The position numbers and the translations under genes are program-made. Shown piece by piece: positions 44,499-52,570 of a DNA stretch of 64,000 nt (the first letter of the stretch is position 1; each line of letters starts with the position of its first letter). Below the pieces are notes generated by a model, which had not been told where the DNA came from, did no database searches, and saw only the letters and a list, made by a program, of their open reading frames with translations. The stretch is taken from assembly GCA_910578815.1 (NCBI GenBank), contig CAJTSE010000010.1, positions 109,049 to 173,048 of the forward strand. The letters run 5' to 3'. The DNA comes from an uncultured Acetatifactor sp. (GTDB lineage Bacteria; Bacillota; Clostridia; Lachnospirales; Lachnospiraceae).

Positions 44499-44527
44499 AT
44501 TATAACCTAAATGTGCGCAAACCGCAA
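44499..44527 (-). promoter_or_regulatory. Promoter of the glp operon
   Basis: On the minus strand TTGCGG (44527-44522), 17 bases, a perfect TATAAT (44504-44499). Confidence 0.72.
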
Positions 44528-44573
44528 GGACTATTGCAGTTTGTGTCAAGGTTATCCCTTATTTCGTAACAGA

Positions 44574-44812
44574 CAGTTCAGACGCCCACATCCTGACGGC
44601 GACAGCCGTCAGTCATTCTCATTCGGACACGCTTGCGCTTGGGGCTCGACGTAACGGTACATAGGCAAGCACAGTACGCTTGCCAAGTACCGACAAGCAT
44701 TTATGAGTTTGCGAAGCAAATCTCACAAGAGTGCGAAGCACTCTTTGCATAGTCCTCATTGAGAACAACAGCCGGCTTTCACCTGTTACTTGATTACGGG
44801 GTGTCTGAACTG
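44574..44812 (-). repeat. Family C repeat, copy 2 (239 bp, terminal inverted repeats)
   Basis: It has the same 10-bp ends as copy 1 (CAGTTCAGAC at 44574, GTCTGAACTG at 44803) in opposite orientation. It is about 47 bases longer because of an extra segment (about 44697-44750) holding two hairpins, GAGTTTGC/GCAAATCTC and AAGAGTGC/GCACTCTT. It lies between the hflC stop (44817) and the glp promoter. Confidence 0.85.
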
Positions 44813-44816
44813 TTCC

Positions 44817-45686
44817 TTACTTCCCATAAAATATCTGCGCAATCGGCGAATCCGGCGAAAGGATCACTGTCTTATTCCCGCCCTGCATGGAAAGTTTCAA
44901 AGCGTCCAGGCTCCTTACAAGGGAGTAAAATTCCTGCTTGGACTCGTCGTTATAGGCCTCGGCCAATATTCTCATGTATTCCGCTTCGCCCTCGGCGATT
45001 AGGATCTCCGCCTCCTTCTCCGCCTCGGAAAGCATTACCGTCACCTCCATATCCGTGGTATTACGGATGATCTGCGCCTCGGAGCTTCCCTCAGCGGTGT
45101 AAGTGGCCGCAATATTATCACGCTCGGAAATCATACGCTCATAAACCGCCGCCTTATTGTCGCTGGGCAGATCCAGCTTCTTGGTTTCAAAAGATAAAAT
45201 CTCGATGCCATACTGATCCAGAGCCGTGCCAATATTATTTAAAATGGCCTGAGACAGGCCTCCGTTCCGCCCGGAAATCACATCATCCTGTGTAGTGCTG
45301 CTGATAATATTTTTCGTGGAATTGTAGACAATGGCGTCCAGCCTTCCTTCCGCGGCAGTAACAGAACCGTTCAGCGTCTGAGCAAACTTGGTGGGATCCA
45401 CAATATGCCACAGAATATAGCTGTCACAGATCATGGTCTTTTTATCACTGGTAATAACATCCGAAGACGAAAGATCATACAGCAAAATCTGTCTAGGCAG
45501 GGTGTCCACACTTTGAATAAAAGGAAGCTTAAAGCTGATGCCTGCCTTGGATACTACACGGTCGATCCTTCCGAACTGGCGGATCAGGCTGTATTCATTT
45601 TCATTGGTGACGACGATACAGGATGCACCAGTAATCAGCAATATAAAGATCACTATAGCCAATGTAACTTTTTTCACTGTTTTCAT
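44817..45686 (-). CDS. hflC: SPFH protease modulator HflC
   Basis: The 289-residue protein has one N-terminal helix (about 6-24), then the SPFH/band 7 domain (NEYSLIRQFGRIDRVV, SYILWHIVDPTKFAQTL) and an Ala/Glu-rich coiled coil (SEAEKEAEILIAEGEAEYM). With HflK it forms a membrane cage around FtsH that moderates proteolysis. The ATG at 45686 has GGAGGT five bases upstream. The hflK gene precedes it; a small hairpin (45699-45717) lies between. Confidence 0.9.
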   Translation of the reverse strand: MKTVKKVTLAIVIFILLITGASCIVVTNENEYSLIRQFGRIDRVVSKAGISFKLPFIQSVDTLPRQILLYDLSSSDVITSDKKTMICDSYILWHIVDPTKFAQTLNGSVTAAEGRLDAIVYNSTKNIISSTTQDDVISGRNGGLSQAILNNIGTALDQYGIEILSFETKKLDLPSDNKAAVYERMISERDNIAATYTAEGSSEAQIIRNTTDMEVTVMLSEAEKEAEILIAEGEAEYMRILAEAYNDESKQEFYSLVRSLDALKLSMQGGNKTVILSPDSPIAQIFYGK

Positions 45687-45752
45687 GCTAACCTCCATGA
45701 TTCCGCTCTGCGGAATCTTAAATTATTATGAGATATGACGTTTTCCAAACAT

Positions 45753-46823
45753 TTAGTTACCTTCGGCACTGTCTGCCGTTGAACTGCTCGCCGCCGCACT
45801 GCCCCCGCTTCCGGAAGCGCTGTCGGAACCGCTGTCAGAATTCCCGGTAAAGGATTCCAGAGGATATATGGTCTGTACGTCGCCGCCCTCGCTTTGAATA
45901 ATGACCTTTAAATCCGGCAGCACTTCTTCCATGGCCTCAAAAAACATGCGCTGTCTTGTCACGGCAGGATTTTTAATATATTCCTGATACATAGCGTCAA
46001 ACCGGGCCACCTGGGCCATTGCCTCATTGATCCGCTCAGTCTTTTTGGCCTCCGCATCCTTTAAGATGCCGTCCGCCTTTGCCTGTGCAGAGGGAAGCTG
46101 TTCGTTGCGGTACTTATTGGCATTGTTCAGTGCTGTTTCCTTACCCTGCTTTGCAGTCTCCACAGCCTTAAATGCTTCCATGACTTCTGCGGTAGGCGGC
46201 TCCGAATCCTGAATGGTAATATTTACCAGCTGAATGCCAATGTCCTGTATTTCCAGCCGCTCAATTATCATCTCTTTAATGGCTGCCTGAATTTCATTTT
46301 TGCCGGTAGTCAGCACGTCATCCACCGGATAGCTGCCGATGACGGTACGAATGCAGCTCTGGCTGATATTACGCAAAATCTCCAGCGGGAACTGAGAAGC
46401 ATAAAGAGCCTTTACCGGATCACTGTAGCGGTATTCCACATAAAAATCCACGTCAATAAAATTAAAATCCGAGGTGATCATCAGGGACTCATCCGCAATG
46501 ACCTCATTACTGCTACTGCTGTAGCCGATGGAAAACCCCTGGATTGTAGTATTCACCTTTTTTACCTGCTGGATAAAGGGGATTTTAAAGTGCAGTCCCG
46601 GCTCCGTCACTGCAGCAGCCTGTCCTAAAGTAATCAGCACCGCCTGCTCCTGCTCCTTGATCTCATAGGTGGAATTGAACAGGAGGATAATGACCACCAG
46701 CGCGGTCACTACGATTCCGATTATTTTTCCGTTGGAAAATTTTCTCGGCTTGCCGCCCTCGCCTCCGTCCATGGTTGTAAATCCGTTTCTTCTGTTGCGA
46801 AATGAATCACCGCTCATACGCAT
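45753..46823 (-). CDS. hflK: SPFH protease modulator HflK
   Basis: The 356-residue protein has a short cytoplasmic part, one helix (about 30-50, IGIVVTALVVIILLF), an SPFH domain (QEQAVLITLGQAAAVTEPGL, FIDVDFYVEYRYSDPVKALY) and a Ser/Ala/Gly-rich C-terminus. It is the HflC partner. The ATG at 46823 has GGGAG upstream; a longer frame to 46850 has no site. A weak promoter lies at 46901-46929. Confidence 0.9.
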   Translation of the reverse strand: MRMSGDSFRNRRNGFTTMDGGEGGKPRKFSNGKIIGIVVTALVVIILLFNSTYEIKEQEQAVLITLGQAAAVTEPGLHFKIPFIQQVKKVNTTIQGFSIGYSSSSNEVIADESLMITSDFNFIDVDFYVEYRYSDPVKALYASQFPLEILRNISQSCIRTVIGSYPVDDVLTTGKNEIQAAIKEMIIERLEIQDIGIQLVNITIQDSEPPTAEVMEAFKAVETAKQGKETALNNANKYRNEQLPSAQAKADGILKDAEAKKTERINEAMAQVARFDAMYQEYIKNPAVTRQRMFFEAMEEVLPDLKVIIQSEGGDVQTIYPLESFTGNSDSGSDSASGSGGSAAASSSTADSAEGN

Positions 46824-46900
46824 TCTCCCTTCTCCCTTAAAAAGTCCCATATCAAAATATAGCTGTCCGAAATATATTCTTTACGTTTCCGAACAGTTAC

Positions 46901-46929
46901 ATTCTATATCACCTATGGAGAAAAAACAA
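46901..46929 (-). promoter_or_regulatory. Candidate promoter of hflK-hflC
   Basis: On the minus strand TTGTTT (46929-46924), 17 bases, TAGAAT (46906-46901). Confidence 0.4.
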
Positions 46930-46989
46930 CGGAAAGTAAGGCACGTTAGAAAACTTTAATATGCAGTTTATGAACAATTTTCTTTTGGC

Positions 46990-47017
46990 TTGTCAAATAA
47001 AATAAAAATGTTAAACT
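46990..47017 (+). promoter_or_regulatory. Candidate promoter of the kinase relic
   Basis: TTGTCA (46990-46995), 16 bases, TAAACT (47012-47017) with an extended TGT just before the -10. The rest of 47018-47114 shows nothing further except the ribosome site AGAAGGA. Confidence 0.35.
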
Positions 47018-47114
47018 ATGACCGCCTGCAGGGCGCTCCATTTATGAGCCCGCTTTGAGCAGCGGTTTTCTCAAGGTGCGTAAAGAAAATTACCTATGAA
47101 AAAGAAGGATACCT

Positions 47115-47603
47115 ATGGAATCAAAATACAAAGAGCTAAAACTGCTGAAGCAGAGTGAAAAAAGTACGGTTTATCTGGTCTGTTCAGGGGAACGGAAATA
47201 TATCCGAAAGCTACTGACAGGCCGGCATCCCATTTATGAGCTCCTGATGAACAATCCACATCCCGGCCTGCCAAGGCTGCTGGAGGTAACTGTCTCCGAG
47301 AATTCCACTACGATCCTGGAAAAATATATAGAGGGACAGCCGCTGGGGACGGTCGAGCTGTCGAAAAGGCAATTTTCAACGGTTGTCAGAGAGCTATGCT
47401 CCGTACTCACATTCCTCCACGGAAAGGGTATCATTCATCGTGACATCAAACCCTCTAATATTATTCTTACAGAAGAGGGACACGTGTACCTCATTGATTT
47501 TGATATTGCAATCGAAAATTGCATTATAAAAGGATTTTTCAAAAGTGTACAAAACTGGATCCAAATAAGCGCTACCGTTCCGTGGAACAGTTTCAAATGG
47601 CCT
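47115..47603 (+). pseudogene. Serine/threonine protein kinase relic
   Basis: The first frame encodes the N-lobe and catalytic loop of a eukaryotic-type kinase: GKGIIHRDIKPSNIILTEEG and VYLIDFDIAI (metal-binding Asp). After about 47510 the activation loop and much of the C-lobe are missing, and the sequence resumes in another frame (from 47525) with FQKCTKLDPNKRYRSVEQF, the typical end of such kinases. So there is an internal deletion with a frameshift. The relic runs into the 3' end of the DUF4272 relic on the other strand. Confidence 0.75.
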
Positions 47604-48095
47604 TTTTCCCCGCAAAACGGAATTTGCTGTGGGGCTGCGCGGCATTTTCAATCTCTCTGTCCACCAGCGGCTCCAGCGACCACAAAAGGGCATAACAAGT
47701 CTCATAACTCCAGGCCACATCTATAACATTCTGCTTCAAAATGTCCGCTTCATTGCCGCTTTCCGTGTGTCTGTTCCAAATCAGCGTCTGCTCCTTCGGC
47801 AGCAGGTCCACCCGGTAAATATCCCACTCCTGCATCTTTGACTGCACAACTCCCAAGGAATCCTGATAGTTTTCATCCTGTGCTATAGAGCAAGCCAGCA
47901 TAGCACACAGGAAGGAACCCGAAGCGCGCTTTTTTACCTCTTCCAAGCTCTTTATCTTTACTTCTCCGCATGTGGGAAGCAGCGGTAAATGCTCATTAAC
48001 CGCTATCTTTTGCTTTTCAGCTTCTTTAAGCTCTCCTCTCTTCTATCTGCCGGCGTTAAAATAATACTGCCGTTTGTTTTTCCAAATAACCCCAT
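47593..48095 (-). pseudogene. DUF4272 family protein relic
   Basis: From an ATG at 48095 the frame reads MGLFGKTNGSIILTPADRRE and then stops after about 30 residues (KLKSKR). The homology continues in the neighbouring frame as VNEHLPLLPTCGEVKIKSLE and on to the family core NVIDVAWSYETCYALLWSLE. The C-terminal part after this core is missing, where the sequence meets the kinase relic. Function of DUF4272 is unknown; this copy is inactivated by a frameshift and truncation. Confidence 0.68.
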
Positions 48096-48125
48096 ACTTT
48101 GCCTCATTCTGCTTCCACTGCCGCA

Positions 48126-49124
48126 TCAAACATTCCGCAGCACAATCTCGTCTATCCGCTCCCGTTCACCTTCCGTAAAGGACAGATTTTTAAGCATACC
48201 GATATTGTCCAGGATCTGGGCGGGCTTTGATGCACCGATCAGTACGCTGGTAACATCCCCATCCCTTAAGATCCAGGCCAGAGCCATCTGCGCAAGGGAT
48301 TGCCCCCTCTCCGCCGCCAGCTCATTTAATGCCCTGATTTTTTCCAGCTTTTCCTCCGTGACGGCATCCTCTCGAAGAAACCGCCCGTCCCTGCGGACCC
48401 GGCTGTCCTCCGGAATGCCGTGCAGATAACGGTCCGTCAGCAGCCCCTGCTCCAGGGGGCAGAAGGTGATAATACCGATACCATGAGCAGCGGCATAGCT
48501 TTTCAGCCCGTCCCGTTCCATCGTCCTGTCCAGCATCGAATATCGTCTCTGATTGACGATAAACGGCGTCCCCATTTCCTGAAACAGCTCCGCAATGGCC
48601 TTTGTCTGCTCCCGGTCATAATTGGAAATGCCCACATACAGCGCCTTGCCACTCCTGACAATACCGTCCAGTGCCTGGGCTGTCTCTTCCAAGGGCGTCT
48701 CCGGATCCGGCCTGTGGTGATAATAAATATCCACATACTCCAGCCCCATCCGCTTCAGGCTCTGGTCCAGGCTGGCCACAAGATACTTTTTACTGCCGCC
48801 GTCCCCGTAAGGCCCAGGCCACATGCCATATCCCGCCTTCGTGGAGATAATCAGCTCATCCCGATACTCCCCCAGACCGTTTTTCAAAATACGGCCAAAA
48901 TTTTCCTCCGCCGCTCCCGCTTTCGGACCATAATTATTCGCCAGATCAAAATGAGTAATACCTTGGTCAAAGGCCGTGCGGCACATTGCTTCCATAATGT
49001 CAAAACTTCCGTTAGAACCGAAATTATGCCACAGCCCCAAAGAAACTGCCGGCAGCCTCAACCCGCTTGCCCCGCACCGATTATACTGCATTGCGTCATA
49101 CCTTTTTTCGTCCGCCGTATACAC
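48126..49124 (-). CDS. Aldo/keto reductase
   Basis: The 332-residue protein is a TIM-barrel reductase of the YghZ/AKR14 or Kvbeta type: THFDLANNYGPKAGAAEENF (catalytic Asp and Tyr), ISTKAGYG (Lys) and DIYYHHRPDPETPLEE (His). It reduces aldehydes or ketones with NADPH. The start is a GTG at 49124 with AGGGGG eight bases upstream; an internal ATG (MQYNRCG) lacks a site. A family A repeat separates it from the upstream hydrolase gene. Confidence 0.92.
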   Translation of the reverse strand: MYTADEKRYDAMQYNRCGASGLRLPAVSLGLWHNFGSNGSFDIMEAMCRTAFDQGITHFDLANNYGPKAGAAEENFGRILKNGLGEYRDELIISTKAGYGMWPGPYGDGGSKKYLVASLDQSLKRMGLEYVDIYYHHRPDPETPLEETAQALDGIVRSGKALYVGISNYDREQTKAIAELFQEMGTPFIVNQRRYSMLDRTMERDGLKSYAAAHGIGIITFCPLEQGLLTDRYLHGIPEDSRVRRDGRFLREDAVTEEKLEKIRALNELAAERGQSLAQMALAWILRDGDVTSVLIGASKPAQILDNIGMLKNLSFTEGERERIDEIVLRNV

Positions 49125-49155
49125 ACTGATACCCCCTTCTCACACTATCCTTCAT

Positions 49156-49315
49156 GATTCCGCTTTGCGGAATCTCATAATCCCAAGGCGGACCGGTTCG
49201 CCTGGAACCAAAGCTCCGGTAAAAAATGCCGCATTTTGACATTTTTCGGCGTGAAACTAAGTACTTCTCCGCGAAACGGCCCTTGCTGCAAGCGGTTAAA
49301 AGTGCTTTTCACGCT
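49156..49315 (-). repeat. Family A three-hairpin repeat, copy 4 (divergent)
   Basis: In transcript order a long imperfect palindrome (CGTGAAAAGC to GTTTCACG, 49315-49251), a hairpin of CCGAAAAATG with CATTTTTTACC type (49248-49217), AGGCGAACC/GGTCCGCCT (49203-49186), and GATTCCGC/GCGGAATC (49174-49156). The last hairpin is nearly identical to one at 45699-45717 between hflK and hflC. The order matches the other family A copies. Confidence 0.65.
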
Positions 49316-50208
49316 AATACCTTATCTAAAAATTCCTTTACGATCCGGCAGTACCCTTCCTCGTCACTGTCAATGGAAAGCCCGTGAGCCGCGCCGGGAA
49401 AAAGGTGCAACTCGCTGTAGGCCGTCATGGCCCGCTGCATCCTCTCCGAATGGCTGCAGGGAATAAAATCATCCGCCGCACCGTGCATAAAACAAACAGG
49501 AACGGTATTTTCCTGCAGAGAATCAATGGGACGCACTCCCGTAAAGGAATAACCGAATACCACTCTGCAGGCAGCGCTGGCCAGGTAACAGAAAAATTTG
49601 GGCATATGCAGCGCACCCCTGATATTATGCGTCAGCACCCCCATCAAATCCGCATAACCGCAGTCATTGATCACAAATTTCACCTTAGGTTTCTCCTTCA
49701 GCGCCATAATCTGCAGACCAGAACCCATGGACTCCCCATGCAGACCAAGAATAATATTCTCTCCAAAGCGGTCATACACCCAGTCAATCACCCGGAGCAA
49801 ATCCTTCGACTCCCTGACTCCCATGGTGCATTTTGTCCTGAGATTATCCCCATGCCCCCGGTCATCATAAATCAGGCAGTTATAGCCAAAAGAGCGGAAC
49901 ATATGTAAATACCGCAGGCTGCCGTATCTGTTATAGGTGTATCCGTGAGAAATTATGACATACCTGTCAGACCTCACGGGTGCCGGCACATAGAAGGCTT
50001 TCAGTCGGTATCCGTCGTAAGATTCTATCTCCAGCTCTTCCTTCTCCATTTTGTCATAATCTCGCCAGAAGTTTGCATCCTCAGCAATCTTTTTTGCCTT
50101 TTCCAGACTGGTGTAACGGGGCTTTGCCACATAAGCCGCCATCAAGCAGGAAATCACTGTCAGCACTACAAATATCAAAAGAATAATGATGACTGCCATC
50201 TTCACCAC
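49309..50208 (-). CDS. Alpha/beta hydrolase, membrane-anchored
   Basis: The 299-residue protein has an N-terminal helix (about 4-27) and an alpha/beta hydrolase domain: oxyanion region YVIISHGYTYNRYG, nucleophile elbow GLHGESMGSG (about 160), Asp in GAADDFIP and His in AAHGLSI. It resembles serine aminopeptidase or lysophospholipase-type (BAAT/S33-like) hydrolases; the substrate is unknown. The start is a GTG at 50208 with a perfect GGAGGT six bases upstream. The last residues lie at the edge of family A copy 4. Confidence 0.88.
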   Translation of the reverse strand: MVKMAVIIILLIFVVLTVISCLMAAYVAKPRYTSLEKAKKIAEDANFWRDYDKMEKEELEIESYDGYRLKAFYVPAPVRSDRYVIISHGYTYNRYGSLRYLHMFRSFGYNCLIYDDRGHGDNLRTKCTMGVRESKDLLRVIDWVYDRFGENIILGLHGESMGSGLQIMALKEKPKVKFVINDCGYADLMGVLTHNIRGALHMPKFFCYLASAACRVVFGYSFTGVRPIDSLQENTVPVCFMHGAADDFIPCSHSERMQRAMTAYSELHLFPGAAHGLSIDSDEEGYCRIVKEFLDKVLA

Positions 50209-50401
50209 ATCCGTACCTCCTTGTATCTATTTCGCCGAAAACCTTTCTCCGTTCGCAGCCTTAATCATCCTGAAATTGCCAGAGCACTCCGAAAGAAAAA
50301 TCAGTTCCTCCCCTTCCACCCTGAAACGATTCACAGGTCGGCATCCCGTCTCATACAATTTGTCCCCTCTTTATCATACAATATTTTTCTGACTGCCGCA
50401 A

Positions 50402-50424
50402 GAAAAAGAGTGCTTCGCACTCTT
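50402..50424 (-). terminator. Terminator of amt
   Basis: On the minus strand AAGAGTGC (50424-50417) pairs with GCACTCTT (50413-50406), loop GAA, followed by TTTTTC. The same hairpin sequence occurs inside family C copy 2. Confidence 0.75.
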
Positions 50425-50535
50425 ATACATGCGCCTCACGGTGCAGTTTCTTAATAAGGGAAGAAAACGCCCAGACGAGCTCGCCCGCCTGAACGTTTTT
50501 CATAAAACTGCTAAAAGTAACGCTTCCCTTACGCT

Positions 50536-52302
50536 TTATTCCACATCCTGCAAAGCGGCAAAATCCTCTTCTCCGGTGCGGACCTTTACCACTTTATCTA
50601 CATTATAAACAAATATTTTACCGTCACCAATATGTCCTGTGTACAGAGCTTTCTTCGCCGCCTCGATCACATCGGCCACGGGAATCTTGCTGACCACCAC
50701 TTCCACCTTGACCTTGGGCAGCAGTGTGGCATCCAGCTCCACGCCCCGGTATCTTTCCCCGGCGCCCTTCTGAACTCCGCAGCCCATCACGTTCGTCACT
50801 GTCATGCCGGTAACGCCCAAATCGTTCATGGCCTTTCTTAATACGTCATATCTTGTCATTCTTGCAATGACTACCACCTTATAAATACCTGTAGAAGCCA
50901 TGACGGGGATTTCTGCCACTGGTACTGCCGCTCTCTTCTGCACGTCCGAAGCCGCTTCATATTCGCCCTCGCCCAGATCGGTATTCTCATTGACATTCAT
51001 AATACCACCGGATACGTCCATAATGGAAAATCCTGCATACGCGGAGGCAAGACCATGTTCCTTCGCATCCAGGCCCACAATCTCTTCCTCTTCCGACACA
51101 CGAATCCCCACCGTTGCCTTGATGACCAGAAATCCAAAGGTTATGGTCACTGCCGTCCATGCCGCAACAGCCCCAAAGCCCAACAGCTGCAAACCCAGCA
51201 GCTTAAACCCGCCGCCATAAAACAGTCCGGTCAGTACAGTGCCGCCGGCATCCGCAATCCCGTACCCCGGAGCCGTATCAGTAGCAAACAACCCTACTGC
51301 CAGAGTGCCCCAGATGCCGTTCAGACAGTGGACCGCCACGGCTCCCACCGGATCGTCGATATGCAGCTTATTATCCAAAAACCATACTCCGAATACCACC
51401 AGCAATCCTGCCACCGTGCCGATCACGATAGCGCCAAGGGCATCCGTAACGTCACAGGAGGCAGTAATTGCCACAAGCCCTGCCAAAGAAGCGTTCAAAC
51501 ACATGGAAACATCCGGCTTCCCGTACTTGATCCAGGTAAAGATCATACATGCCACGGTCGCCACTGCCGGCGCGATCGTCGTCGTAACAAAAATGGATCC
51601 CAGCTGTTCAATGCTGACAGCCGCGGCGCCGTTAAAACCGTACCAGCCCAGCCACAAAATAAATACCCCCAGCGCGCCGATGGGAAGATTATGTCCCGGA
51701 AAGGCATTTACCTTAGTGACCTTTCCGTCCTTGTCCCTGGTGAACTTGCCGATGCGGGGCCCAAGAATCTTCGCACCGATTAAAGCGGAAATACCGCCTA
51801 CCATATGGATGGCACAGGAGCCGGCAAAATCATGAAAGCCAAGCTGTGCCAGCCAGCCGCCGCCCCAGATCCAATGAGCCTCAATCGGATAAATTAACGC
51901 AGAAATTACGGCAGAATAAATGCAGTAGGAAAGGAATTTTGTCCTCTCCGCCATGGCACCGGATACAATGGTGGCCGTGGTAGCGCAAAATACCAGGTTA
52001 AACACGAAATTCGACCAGTCAAAGCTTTCGTAAGCCGTAAAAATGTCAAATCCCGGCTTACCGATAAAGCCTGCCAGATCCTCTCCCAACAACAGACCGA
52101 AGCCAATCAAAATAAATACTACCGTGCCGATACAGAAATCCATCAGATTTTTCATAATAATATTGCCTGCATTTTTCGCTCTGGTAAATCCCGTCTCCAC
52201 CATGGCAAAGCCGGCCTGCATCCAAAACACCAGCGCCGCGCCGATTAAAAACCAGACGCCAAACAGTTCTCCCCGAACAGCACTTAAAATTTCCTCCGTC
52301 AT
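50536..52302 (-). CDS. amt: Ammonium transporter Amt fused to a PII signal domain
   Basis: The 588-residue protein has two parts. Residues 1 to about 440 form an Amt channel of eleven helices (AGFAMVETGFTRAKNAGNII, AIHMVGGISALIGAKILGPR, AVHCLNGIWGTLAVGLF). Residues about 475-575 form a PII domain (YKVVVIARMTRYDVLRKAMN), with a T-loop tyrosine in GERYRGVELD (the uridylylation site in other PII) and TGHIGDGKIFVY. So the channel carries its own GlnK-type regulator, which may plug the pore according to 2-oxoglutarate, ATP and ADP. The ATG at 52302 has GGAGGAAAA upstream. Leader hairpin and promoter lie at 52403-52484. Confidence 0.95.
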   Translation of the reverse strand: MTEEILSAVRGELFGVWFLIGAALVFWMQAGFAMVETGFTRAKNAGNIIMKNLMDFCIGTVVFILIGFGLLLGEDLAGFIGKPGFDIFTAYESFDWSNFVFNLVFCATTATIVSGAMAERTKFLSYCIYSAVISALIYPIEAHWIWGGGWLAQLGFHDFAGSCAIHMVGGISALIGAKILGPRIGKFTRDKDGKVTKVNAFPGHNLPIGALGVFILWLGWYGFNGAAAVSIEQLGSIFVTTTIAPAVATVACMIFTWIKYGKPDVSMCLNASLAGLVAITASCDVTDALGAIVIGTVAGLLVVFGVWFLDNKLHIDDPVGAVAVHCLNGIWGTLAVGLFATDTAPGYGIADAGGTVLTGLFYGGGFKLLGLQLLGFGAVAAWTAVTITFGFLVIKATVGIRVSEEEEIVGLDAKEHGLASAYAGFSIMDVSGGIMNVNENTDLGEGEYEAASDVQKRAAVPVAEIPVMASTGIYKVVVIARMTRYDVLRKAMNDLGVTGMTVTNVMGCGVQKGAGERYRGVELDATLLPKVKVEVVVSKIPVADVIEAAKKALYTGHIGDGKIFVYNVDKVVKVRTGEEDFAALQDVE

Positions 52303-52402
52303 AATATTTTCCTCCTCATTCTGCCGGGCACTATCACCCGTTTCATTGCGGCGCCGGCTTCCTCCCTTCCCTGCCATTTTGCACCATGTCTTTTCCATAA
52401 TC

Positions 52403-52438
52403 GCGAAAAAGGCGCTACGGATTTCTCCATAGCGCCTT
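52403..52438 (-). terminator. Leader terminator / candidate attenuator of amt
   Basis: On the minus strand AAGGCGCTA (52438-52430) pairs with TAGCGCCTT (52417-52409), with inner GGA/TCC and a GAAA loop, followed by TTT. It lies about 18 bases after the -10 at 52456, about 100 bases before the ATG. It could also end the upstream GNAT transcript (stop at 52571). Confidence 0.7.
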
Positions 52439-52455
52439 CGCTCTTTATGTCGGCA

Positions 52456-52484
52456 AGTATAACACCGCCATTTCCCGGCGTCAA
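52456..52484 (-). promoter_or_regulatory. amt promoter
   Basis: On the minus strand TTGACG (52484-52479), 17 bases, TATACT (52461-52456). Confidence 0.75.
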
Positions 52485-52570
52485 CTACATTTTTTCTAAA
52501 AAATTCGGGATTCCGGCTTTATTTTTCTACAAATTGCCGATCTTACTCAATTTTGAAATAACTGCTTTCT

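Noticed and set aside
52403..52438. ANTAR-type RNA target in the amt leader
   Set aside because: ANTAR targets need two adjacent hairpins with hexanucleotide loops; only one hairpin with a GAAA-type cap is visible.
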